Source of the DNA: Pseudomonadota bacterium | GTDB lineage: Bacteria > Pseudomonadota > Gammaproteobacteria > Burkholderiales > Methylophilaceae | NCBI GenBank assembly: GCA_023459535.1 | Contig: JAEWTK010000283.1 | Coordinates: forward strand, 1-12,655 | Reading direction: 5' to 3' | Length of the DNA: 12,655 bases | Shown: in pieces, positions 6,237 to 12,655 of the stretch | How the letters are laid out: every line of letters begins with the position of its first letter | How positions within the stretch are numbered: position 1 is the stretch's first letter | Program-made: the position numbers and the translations under genes | The notes under the pieces: generated by a model | Told to the model about the DNA's origin: nothing | Database searches by the model: none | What the model saw: the letters and a program-made list of their open reading frames with translations, nothing else

Positions 6237-7616
6237 ATGAAACGGAATGGTATTGTAGTCACAATGGGGTTGATGTTTTTGTTATCGAACAGTGCCAATG
6301 CGGATGAAGCAACAGCGGACAAAATAAGCCAGTTGCAAAAAATGCTGGAACAGCAGCAACAGCAGATGCAGGCCATGGCTGAGGAGTTGAAAACATTGCA
6401 GAAGGCCCGAGCTGATGACAAGGGAAAGAGTGCCGGCACGCCGGTTCTGGCCGCATTCAAGGATGGTGTGAAGTTCGAGGATGGCAGCGGTAACTGGCAA
6501 CTGGCGATCAACGGCCGGGTGCAGTTCGATGGCCGGACTTTTAATCCCGACCAGGCGGCGGCTGATACCTGGAGTGTGCGTCGTGCCAGGCTGGGTGGCA
6601 CTATGACTTTGTACAAGGATTATTCGGCCCGGGTCGAAGGGGAGTACTCCGGCAGTTCGACCACGCTGACTTACGCCTATTTCGACATCAACAAGTTCAA
6701 GGCAGCCAAGCTGCGCCTTGGCCAGTTCAAGCCATTTTATGGGCTGGAACGCGCTACGAGTACCAATTTCCTGGATTTTCAGGAGCGCAGCATGGCAGAC
6801 GCCATCCTGGGCGGCTCCTATGACCGCGGCCTGATGCTGCATGGTTCGCCATTCAAGGGCGTGTATTACAGCACAGCCTGGATCAACGGCAACAACAAGG
6901 ATGAAAGCGATGTCGAGTACGACAACAAGGACCTGATGGCACGCGTCACCGGCAATGTCGCTGAATGGATAGGTTGGAAGGATAGCGTGGTGCATGTGGG
7001 CGGTTTCTACGCCAAAGGCCGGCAGGAGGGCAACTCCGCCGTGCCTGTGTTGCAAACCGAAGCACGCGGCTACAAGTTCTTTGAGACAGCCGGCAATCAA
7101 TTTACTGATAACGTCGATCGCGACCGTGGTGGGGTGGAGCTGGCACTGTCTCACGGTCCGGTCAAACTGCAGGGTGAATATATCCGTGCCGAATTCGAGG
7201 GCAAGGATTTCGATCGCGATATGTCAGCCTGGTATGCCAGTCTGAATTGGCTGGTGACGGGTGAGACCTTCGCCAGTACCTACAAGGATGGCGTGTTCGG
7301 ACGTTTGCGCCCGAAGCAGAACTTCAGCTTTGATAGTGACGGTTGGGGTGCCTTGCAGCTTGGTGTGCGCTACAGCAGTTTCGATGGTGATGATTTTCTT
7401 GCCAGCAATGCTGCCGGTAGCGGCCAGCTTGCCGCAGGCAAGACCAACGACGCGCATGCCTGGACACTGGGTGCCAACTGGGTACTCAATCCCAATGTCC
7501 GCGTGATCGCCAATTATGTACATACCCGTTTCGATACGGACGTGAACACCAATGTCGTTGGCAAGGATTTCGATGACGAAGATGCGCTCACCATGCGTGC
7601 GCAGCTTGATTTCTAA
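6237..7616 (+). CDS. Outer-membrane porin, phosphate-selective O/P type
   Basis: This 459-residue precursor has a signal peptide (about residues 1-22, cleavage after SNANA-like ANA, before DEATA). A Gln-rich coiled-coil segment (about 26-57, ISQLQKMLEQQQQQMQAMAE) follows, then a beta-barrel beginning WQLAINGRVQFDGR (87-100) and ending with a C-terminal Phe (MRAQLDF), the outer-membrane sorting signal. The pattern fits the Porin_O_P family, which includes anion-selective OprP and OprO. ATG 6237 is chosen over ATG 6231 because AAGGGA (6225-6230) is then 6 nt upstream. Only 12 bp separate its stop from modA, so cotranscription with the molybdate transporter is likely. A role as molybdate entry pore is inference; the substrate cannot be read from the sequence. 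Confidence 0.82.
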   Translation: MKRNGIVVTMGLMFLLSNSANADEATADKISQLQKMLEQQQQQMQAMAEELKTLQKARADDKGKSAGTPVLAAFKDGVKFEDGSGNWQLAINGRVQFDGRTFNPDQAAADTWSVRRARLGGTMTLYKDYSARVEGEYSGSSTTLTYAYFDINKFKAAKLRLGQFKPFYGLERATSTNFLDFQERSMADAILGGSYDRGLMLHGSPFKGVYYSTAWINGNNKDESDVEYDNKDLMARVTGNVAEWIGWKDSVVHVGGFYAKGRQEGNSAVPVLQTEARGYKFFETAGNQFTDNVDRDRGGVELALSHGPVKLQGEYIRAEFEGKDFDRDMSAWYASLNWLVTGETFASTYKDGVFGRLRPKQNFSFDSDGWGALQLGVRYSSFDGDDFLASNAAGSGQLAAGKTNDAHAWTLGANWVLNPNVRVIANYVHTRFDTDVNTNVVGKDFDDEDALTMRAQLDF

Positions 7617-7628
7617 AGGAAGACGATC

Positions 7629-8402
7629 ATGAAGCTGATGAAGATATTTTTGTTTGTCTCTGCTCTGTTGCTGGCCGTGCCAGCCCATGCAGAAAAAATC
7701 ACGGCCGCAGTCGCTGCCAACTTCAAGTCTGCAATGGGTGAAATCGTGACCTCGTTTGAGCAGGCGAATCCCGGCGACAAGGTGGAAGTCATTTATGGCT
7801 CTTCCGGCAAGCTCAGCACGCAGATCCGCCAGGGAGCGCCCTATGATCTGTTTTTCTCGGCTGACATGGGGTTTCCGCGCGCATTGGCAGAATTGGGTCT
7901 GGCTGCTTCCGAGGTCGGACTTTACGCGCTTGGTCGTATCGTGCTCTGGAGTTCTAGCATGGATGCCTCGAAAATGACGCTGGAAAGCCTGCTGGATGAC
8001 AAGATCACCCGCATCTCGATTGCCAATCCCAGGCACGCACCTTATGGTCAGCGTGCCGAAGAGGCCTTGCGTGCCGTCGGTCTGTGGGAGAAGGTTGAAC
8101 CTAAACTGGTTTATGGTGAGAGCATCGCGCACGCGGCACAGTTCGTGCAGTCCGGCAACGCCCAGGTCGGCATCGTCGCGCTGGCGCAGGCAGTCAATCC
8201 GGAGTTGGCCGGCAAGGGCGGTTACTGGCTGATCCCCGACAAATTGCATCCGCCGCTGGAGCAGGGTTTTATTATCACCAAGCGCGCCGAGGGCAGTGCG
8301 CTGGCCAAGCGCTTCGCCGATTACATGGGCAGCAAACCGGCACGTGCGGTGATGACGAAATACGGCTTTGTTTTGCCGGGTGAAGGGGTTGGTAGTGAAT
8401 AA
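7629..8402 (+). CDS. modA: Molybdate ABC transporter substrate-binding protein
   Basis: ModA captures molybdate (and usually tungstate) in the periplasm and hands it to ModBC. The 257-residue precursor has a signal peptide cleaved after AHA (residue 21). Ligand-site regions are VAANF (28-32), YGSSGKL (56-62) and ANPRHAPYG (132-140). Counted from mature residue 1, Asn10, Ser37 and Tyr118 fall where I recall the Azotobacter vinelandii ModA contacts, so it looks like that subtype rather than the E. coli one. The ribosome site AAAGGA (7615-7620) overlaps the porin stop and lies 8 nt before the ATG. Modest length and all domains suggest a functional protein. Confidence 0.93.
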   Translation: MKLMKIFLFVSALLLAVPAHAEKITAAVAANFKSAMGEIVTSFEQANPGDKVEVIYGSSGKLSTQIRQGAPYDLFFSADMGFPRALAELGLAASEVGLYALGRIVLWSSSMDASKMTLESLLDDKITRISIANPRHAPYGQRAEEALRAVGLWEKVEPKLVYGESIAHAAQFVQSGNAQVGIVALAQAVNPELAGKGGYWLIPDKLHPPLEQGFIITKRAEGSALAKRFADYMGSKPARAVMTKYGFVLPGEGVGSE

Positions 8403-8522
8403 CGCATGGCGAATGAAAATCTACTTCGTTTCAGCAGACATCTTTGCGTAGAATTCTCATGACCGAACTGAAGGAGCGAACCGAATGGCCGAGCCGAGTG
8501 ACCAAGCCGATGAAGGACATGC
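8403..8522. other. 120-bp spacer between modA and modB
   Basis: modA and modB are usually almost touching, so this gap is larger than typical. It holds a 26-codon frame (ATG 8459 to TAG 8539) that overlaps the modB start out of frame and has no clear ribosome site. It also holds AAGGA (8513-8517) serving modB, and ATGCATGCAT (8519-8528) across the modB start codon. Confidence 0.4.
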
Positions 8523-9200
8523 ATGCATCTGAGCGATAGTGATCTGCAGGCCATTTGGCTGACCATCCGGCTGGCGAGCATCGTCACCCTGATCCTGCTG
8601 CTGGTGGGGACACCCATTGCCTGGTGGCTGGCACGCACCAAAGCCTGGTGGAAGGGGCCGATAGGCGCGGTCGTCGCCTTGCCGCTGGTGCTGCCGCCGT
8701 CCGTGTTGGGTTTCTACCTGCTGCTCGGCATGGGGCCGAATGGGCCGGTCGGTCAACTGACCGAAGCCTTGGGTATCGGCCTGTTGCCCTTCACTTTCTG
8801 GGGGCTGGTGGTCGCTTCCGTGTTCTATTCGCTGCCGTTCATGGTACAGCCATTACAGACTGCATTCGAGAGCATCGGTGAACGACCGCTGGAGGTGGCC
8901 GCCACGCTGCGCGCTTCGCCGCTGGATGCCTTTTTTACGGTAGCGGTACCGCTGGCCTGGCCCGGATTCCTATCGGCCTCCATCCTGACGTTTGCGCACA
9001 CGGTCGGCGAGTTCGGTGTCGTCCTCATGCTAGGCGGCAACATCCCTGGTGAGACCCGCGTGGCTTCGGTGCAGATCTACGATCATGTGGAAGCGCTGGA
9101 ATACATGCAGGCGCACAACCTGTCGGCGGTCATGCTGGTGTTTTCCTTTGTTGTGTTGGTTGCTGTGTATCTTTGGCGTCCGGCAAGAAGGATTTTTTGA
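8523..9200 (+). CDS. modB: Molybdate ABC transporter permease
   Basis: ModB is the inner-membrane channel of the molybdate importer and should work as a dimer with two ModC subunits. The 225-residue protein has about five membrane helices. The block [17 protein letters not shown] (52-68) is typical of ModB. The cytoplasmic coupling (EAA) loop is [20 protein letters not shown] (124-143), and [11 protein letters not shown] (162-172) follows. The ATG at 8523 lies 5 nt after AAGGA (8513-8517); an overlapping ATG at 8519 is out of frame and stops after six codons. Its stop TGA (9198-9200) abuts modC, so the two are coupled. Confidence 0.93.
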   Translation: MHLSDSDLQAIWLTIRLASIVTLILLLVGTPIAWWLARTKAWWKGPIGAVVALPLVLPPSVLGFYLLLGMGPNGPVGQLTEALGIGLLPFTFWGLVVASVFYSLPFMVQPLQTAFESIGERPLEVAATLRASPLDAFFTVAVPLAWPGFLSASILTFAHTVGEFGVVLMLGGNIPGETRVASVQIYDHVEALEYMQAHNLSAVMLVFSFVVLVAVYLWRPARRIF

Positions 9201-9202
9201 AT

Positions 9203-10273
9203 ATGGACGGTATCAAGGCAAGATTTCGTATCGGTTGGCCCGGCTTCAAGCTCGACGTCGATCTTGCCTTGCCTGGACAAGGTGTAACAGCAGTATTTGG
9301 TCACTCAGGTTCCGGCAAGACCACAGTCTTGCGATGTATCGCAGGACTGGAACGCACTTTACACGGCCATATGAGCCTGAATGGCGAGGTGTGGCAGGAT
9401 GGAGAAAACTGGTTGCAGGTACATCGACGGCCGTTGGCCTATGTGTTCCAGGAAGCCAGCCTGTTTCCGCATCTTTCAGTCAATGGCAATTTGCGCTATG
9501 GCATGCGACGAAGCGGTAGCCATCAAAAATTCAGCCTGGAGCAAGCGATCGAGTTGCTGGGGATTGGTCATTTGCTTGACCGCAAACCGGATCGACTTTC
9601 CGGTGGTGAGCGACAACGCGTGGCGATTGCCAGAGCGCTAGCCGCGAATCCCCGTCTGTTATTGATGGATGAGCCGCTCGCAGCGCTCGATCTGAAACGT
9701 AAGCAGGAAATCCTGCCGTATTTGGAGCGACTGCATGACGAGTTGGAGATCCCCATATTGTATGTGACGCATTCGCCGGATGAAGCTGCAAGGCTAGCTG
9801 ATTACATCGTCGTCATGGAGGACGGTAAGGCTGTAGTGCAGGGCACCCTGGTTGAGACTCTTGCGAGAATCGATCTGCCGTTTCAGTTTGGCGAAGATGC
9901 GGGCATCGTTTTGCATGGCGCCGTGGCCGAACGTGATAGCGAATGGCATTTGGTGCGCGTGGATTTCGATGGTGGTGGGTTATGGACGAGAGACACCGGT
10001 TTGGCTAAAGGTCGTCGCGTTCGCGTTCGTGTCCTTGCCCGCGACGTCAGCATCTCTACGCAGCCGCAGCAAAACACCAGTATCCAGAACATTTTACCAG
10101 GCGAAGTCGACACGATTGCTGATGATGCTCGTAAGGGCCTTGCCTTGGTCAGAGTCCGGGTAGGTAGTGCCTTCATGTTGGCTAGTATGACCAGTCGCGC
10201 CGTTGCTGCCTTGGGATTAAAGGCGGGTTTAAATGTCTGGGTACAGGTGAAATCTGTTGCTCTGATGGAGTAA
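9203..10273 (+). CDS. modC: Molybdate ABC transporter ATP-binding protein
   Basis: ModC hydrolyses ATP to drive molybdate import through ModB. The 356-residue protein has a complete nucleotide-binding domain: Walker A GHSGSGKTT (33-41), Q-loop Gln83, signature LSGGERQRVAIARAL (132-146), Walker B LLLMDEP (152-158) and switch His190 (YVTHSPDEAARLAD, 187-200). The C-terminal part (about 293-354) is a Mop/TOBE-type oxyanion-binding domain, as in other ModC proteins, and may sense cytoplasmic molybdate. The ATG at 9203 is 10 nt from AAGGA (9188-9192). An in-frame TTG at 9197, overlapping the modB stop as TTGA, is a possible alternative start adding two residues. Confidence 0.94.
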   Translation: MDGIKARFRIGWPGFKLDVDLALPGQGVTAVFGHSGSGKTTVLRCIAGLERTLHGHMSLNGEVWQDGENWLQVHRRPLAYVFQEASLFPHLSVNGNLRYGMRRSGSHQKFSLEQAIELLGIGHLLDRKPDRLSGGERQRVAIARALAANPRLLLMDEPLAALDLKRKQEILPYLERLHDELEIPILYVTHSPDEAARLADYIVVMEDGKAVVQGTLVETLARIDLPFQFGEDAGIVLHGAVAERDSEWHLVRVDFDGGGLWTRDTGLAKGRRVRVRVLARDVSISTQPQQNTSIQNILPGEVDTIADDARKGLALVRVRVGSAFMLASMTSRAVAALGLKAGLNVWVQVKSVALME

Positions 10274-10436
10274 ATCGCTTCGATCTCTTAACGATTGGAG
10301 GTGACACTATCAATGAATAAGTAGCGCGACTTTTCGTGGACTTGTCAATCATGTCTCATGAGGCTTTGTACGAGTATGTAACCATGTTGTTAAAAGCGGT
10401 TATAACTGCTAGTGTGCGTTGACGTCAGTAATAATA
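10274..10436. other. Intergenic region after modC with an orphan ribosome site
   Basis: GGAGGTGA (10297-10304), a perfect eight-base match to the 16S rRNA 3' end, precedes ATG 10313 by 8 nt, but that frame has only three codons before TAG (10322-10324). A second small frame runs from ATG 10351 to TGA 10422 (23 codons, MSHEALYEYVTMLLKAVITA then SVR) without a ribosome site. No clear terminator for the mod operon and no strong promoter for the GGDEF gene were found. Confidence 0.45.
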
Positions 10437-12179
10437 ATGAACAGGTCCATCCTCCCGATAATGCCTTTCTTGCCGATGACAAGACGACAGCTTTTTTTAA
10501 CCGGCATTGCAATCATCAGCTGGCTGTTCTGTTCCGTCGCGATCGCTGCACCCCTGACGCTCACCGAAATTTCCCCCAGCCAACCCCTGGGCCTGCATGC
10601 GGCCTACATGAAAGAACCTGCTGCACCGTTGACCATAGAGCAGGTCATCGAGAGCCAGGCCGCAGATGCTTTTGTTCAAGGCGAAAGCCAAATCCTCAGT
10701 TTCGGCATCGGCGCCAAACCGGCCTGGATTCATCTTTCCATCGCCAACAAGAGCAGCGACGCAGCCAGCAGGCAGCTTTTCGTCGAGAACTCCTGGCTCG
10801 ATCAGGTAGATGTTTATTTCATCAAGGAGAACCGGCCAATCGAGAAGTATCAGGCCGGCGATGCACTTGCATTCAATGACCGTTCCATCCACGGGCGTTT
10901 CTTTTCCTTTTATCACGGCTTCGACCCCGGCATTACCGATATCTACCTGCGTGTCGCAACGCCAGACCCGATGGTTGTTCCGGTGTTTTTGCTCAGTCCG
11001 GATCAAGTGACAAGCCGTGAGATCGGCCAAGGGTACAGCTATGGTTTCCTCTACGGCTATCTGCTGGCCTTGCTGGCTTACAACCTCTTTATCTATTTCG
11101 GCCTCAGCTATAAGCGCCATCTGCTGTATGGCTGCTTTATCGCGGCTTTTGTCTTGCTCAACATCGCCTATACGGGGCATGGCTATGTCTGGTTCTGGTC
11201 GGAGTTTCCAGCGTGGCAGGAGTGGGTCATTCCGATCTTCATGCTGGTTTACGGCATTGCCGGGCTGACTTTCGCCAAGGATTTTCTGGATACCCGTACT
11301 TGCTTCCCGCGCGTCCACAAAAACGTCAACCGCATGAGCGGGCTTTTTGTCGTGCTGCTGTTGCTCAGCCTTTATGCGGATTCGCAGCTTTATGCCTTGC
11401 TAGTCGCGTTTACCTTCGTCATCCTGTTCTCGTCCACGATGATATTTCTCGGTGCAATCGCGTTGCGCTCCGGCCATCGCTATTCCCGCTATTTCCTCTT
11501 TGCCTCCATCGCCTCGATGATAGGCACCGCCCTCACTTGCCTGTCGGTCTGGGGTTTCATCCCGTTCAGCGACTGGACTTTCCGTGCCGTGGAACTGGGG
11601 ATGATGATCGACGCCACACTGCTGTCGCTGGCTCTGGCCCATCAGTTCCGCGCAATCCAGACAGAACACCGGCTCGCCGAACAACTCGCCGCCAAGGATT
11701 CGCTTACCGGCCTCAACAACCGGCGTGCATTCATCGAAAAAGGGCAACTGGTCTGGAGCATGGCGCAACGCACCAAACGCGAACTCTCCGTGATCATTCT
11801 CGATCTCGACCATTTCAAATCCATCAATGACCGCTACGGCCACGCGGCGGGCGATGCAGCACTGGTGGCAGTCAGCAAGGTGCTGAGCGATTCCGCCCGC
11901 GATGTCGATGTCGTCGCCCGCTGGGGTGGGGAAGAGTTCCTGCTACTGCTACCGGAGACCCGGCTGGCATCCGCACTGGTGATGGCGGAGCGGCTGAGAA
12001 ATGCCATCGAGAATATCCGGGTGCCAGTGCAGGGCGCCGGGCTTTCATTTACCGCCAGCTTTGGCGTAGCGCACAAGGCAGACCACCAAAACCTGGACGA
12101 ACTGATTTCAGAAGCGGATCGCTACCTGTATATGGCGAAAGAAAGCGGCAGAAACAGGATTTGTTCCAGGGTGGCGTGA
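10437..12179 (+). CDS. 7TMR-DISM sensor diguanylate cyclase (GGDEF)
   Basis: This 580-residue membrane signalling protein makes cyclic di-GMP from two GTP. After a signal-peptide-like segment (about 14-38) comes a periplasmic 7TMR-DISMED2-type domain (about 45-185), seven membrane helices (about 200-402), and a GGDEF domain (about 415-575) starting LAAKDSLTGLNNRRAF. Catalytic residues include metal-binding Asp456 in ILDLDHF (454-460) and GGEEF (497-501). An RDVD motif (488-491), five residues before GGEEF, is a standard product-inhibition (I) site. So the enzyme looks active and feedback-controlled. DISMED2 domains are thought to bind small ligands such as carbohydrates. The start is uncertain: ATG 10437 is used, TTG 10419 and ATG 10476 are also in frame, and none has a good ribosome site. 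Confidence 0.88.
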   Translation: MNRSILPIMPFLPMTRRQLFLTGIAIISWLFCSVAIAAPLTLTEISPSQPLGLHAAYMKEPAAPLTIEQVIESQAADAFVQGESQILSFGIGAKPAWIHLSIANKSSDAASRQLFVENSWLDQVDVYFIKENRPIEKYQAGDALAFNDRSIHGRFFSFYHGFDPGITDIYLRVATPDPMVVPVFLLSPDQVTSREIGQGYSYGFLYGYLLALLAYNLFIYFGLSYKRHLLYGCFIAAFVLLNIAYTGHGYVWFWSEFPAWQEWVIPIFMLVYGIAGLTFAKDFLDTRTCFPRVHKNVNRMSGLFVVLLLLSLYADSQLYALLVAFTFVILFSSTMIFLGAIALRSGHRYSRYFLFASIASMIGTALTCLSVWGFIPFSDWTFRAVELGMMIDATLLSLALAHQFRAIQTEHRLAEQLAAKDSLTGLNNRRAFIEKGQLVWSMAQRTKRELSVIILDLDHFKSINDRYGHAAGDAALVAVSKVLSDSARDVDVVARWGGEEFLLLLPETRLASALVMAERLRNAIENIRVPVQGAGLSFTASFGVAHKADHQNLDELISEADRYLYMAKESGRNRICSRVA

Positions 12180-12455
12180 ATGGTTGGGGACTGAGTATTT
12201 TGCTTCAGAACGGTTTCGAACTCGGGCGCATCCATATCTTGGCGGCGCACTTGTCATGAAAAAGAATGAGGCGTTTAATCCAACCGAGGTAGGTTTGCTC
12301 TGTGTGCGAGCTATAGTGGTTAAACTGCAAATTACCGCCTCAGGTTTAACAGCTCGGGCGATTTTTCTGTGATACTGGTTTCTAAAAAGTCAGGGTGTAC
12401 CGAATAATTTAAAGATAATGAAAACAGTTGATTGCAAAAATATTTTCAGTTTATA

Positions 12456-12468
12456 CACCTCAGAGGTG
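12456..12468. repeat. 13-bp palindrome ahead of the last promoter
   Basis: CACCTC (12456-12461) and GAGGTG (12463-12468) are perfect reverse complements around a single A. The element sits 4 bp before the -35 box TTGACG (12472-12477), a usual position for a regulator site. It is also followed by GTGCATTT twice (12466-12473 and 12477-12484), 11 bp apart, about one DNA turn. Confidence 0.45.
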
Positions 12469-12471
12469 CAT

Positions 12472-12500
12472 TTGACGTGCATTTTTAGGGTGTCTAATTT
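12472..12500 (+). promoter_or_regulatory. Probable sigma70 promoter for the right-end gene
   Basis: TTGACG (12472-12477) and TAATTT (12495-12500) are spaced by exactly 17 bp. A transcript from here would start around 12506-12508, only 5-7 nt before the ATG at 12513, so the message would be nearly leaderless. Confidence 0.5.
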
Positions 12501-12512
12501 TAGTTAGGTGCC

Positions 12513-12655
12513 ATGGAAAGTTTGCGCGAGCAATTAGTTAGCGTGGCTCTCGCGTGGGAGCGTGCGTTCGGCAATGCACCACAGATCACCACTGTTCTAT
12601 CGGAGTACGACGCCGCCCGCCTCATCGGCTGTTCGACGGACACGTACTCCTGCGC
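12513..12655 (+). CDS. Unrecognised protein, N-terminal part (3' truncated)
   Basis: An open frame begins at ATG 12513 and runs off the window, giving 47 residues. The start reads MESLREQLVSVALAWERAFG, then NAPQITTVLSEYDAARLIGC. The N-terminus is helical and soluble, with no signal peptide. I faintly recall similar N-termini (ALAWERAFGNAPQIT) in hypothetical proteins of accessory islands, but cannot name a family or function. Codon use is more G+C-rich than the A+T-rich DNA in front of it. The promoter at 12472-12500 and ATG support a real start. There is no usable Shine-Dalgarno sequence: AGGTG (12506-12510) is only 2 nt away. Confidence 0.6.
   Translation, partial: MESLREQLVSVALAWERAFGNAPQITTVLSEYDAARLIGCSTDTYSC

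Larger units (their letters stand above)
12180..12512. other. 333-bp A+T-rich region at the right end
   Basis: No gene is supported. It holds a hairpin, GTTAAAC (12319-12325) with GTTTAAC (12344-12350), a possible short terminator-like stem CGCC (12336-12339) / GGCG (12357-12360) before TTTTT, and then the palindrome, repeats and promoter at 12456-12500. Base composition is visibly richer in A+T than the GGDEF gene, as at the edge of an accessory segment. Confidence 0.5.

Noticed and set aside
6282..7154. Minus-strand 290-codon frame inside the porin gene
   Set aside because: Antisense shadow; the sense strand encodes a porin with signal peptide and C-terminal Phe.
7224..8249. Minus-strand 341-codon frame across the porin and modA
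   Set aside because: Spans two well-supported sense genes and shows no domain.
12212..12226. GGTTTCGAACTC, resembling a tRNA T-arm and a possible island attachment site
   Set aside because: No matching acceptor, D or anticodon arms nearby, so not a tRNA or tRNA end.
12184..12372. 62-codon plus-strand frame after the GGDEF gene
   Set aside because: TTG start without a ribosome site and no recognisable domain; treated as chance.

Overview
The window looks like chromosomal DNA of a Gram-negative proteobacterium. There is an outer-membrane porin with a signal peptide and a C-terminal Phe, a periplasmic molybdate-binding protein, and envelope-sugar genes. Gene content and protein style suggest a freshwater betaproteobacterium of the Gallionella/Sideroxydans/Nitrosomonadales kind, but that placement is inference from general impression. 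No rRNA, tRNA, CRISPR array, transposase or integrase was seen.

Layout. (1) Positions 1-878: the tail of a membrane protein, then a compact ParD/ParE toxin-antitoxin pair. The pair has its own sigma70-type promoter and a 19-bp palindrome covering the -10 box, the expected autorepression site. (2) Positions 1154-5257: a plus-strand run for envelope sugars and purine salvage. It holds a membrane-anchored WbpM/CapD-type nucleotide-sugar dehydratase, a YqaA/DedA-type membrane protein, GalU (UDP-glucose synthesis, TTG start) and a hypoxanthine-guanine phosphoribosyltransferase. (3) Positions 5273-about 6007: two small minus-strand genes, a YbcJ-type S4 RNA-binding protein and a DUF167/YggU protein. 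(4) Positions 6237-10273: a plus-strand molybdate-uptake cluster, with an O/P-type porin 12 bp ahead of modA, then modB and modC. Together these could carry molybdate from outside the outer membrane to the cytoplasm. (5) Positions 10437-12179: a 7TMR-DISM membrane sensor fused to a GGDEF diguanylate cyclase, with catalytic GGEEF and inhibitory RxxD sites both visible. (6) Positions 12180-12655: an A+T-rich stretch with a hairpin, a small palindrome and a good promoter, leading into an unrecognised gene cut by the window end. This may be the edge of an accessory region.

Most of the window is recognisable housekeeping or transport content. No clear novel multi-gene system was found. The points most worth checking are the porin-modABC linkage, the near-leaderless gene at the right end with its one-turn repeat and palindrome, a perfect Shine-Dalgarno sequence heading only a three-codon ORF after modC, and the repeat-like CTCTGTG tract before galU.
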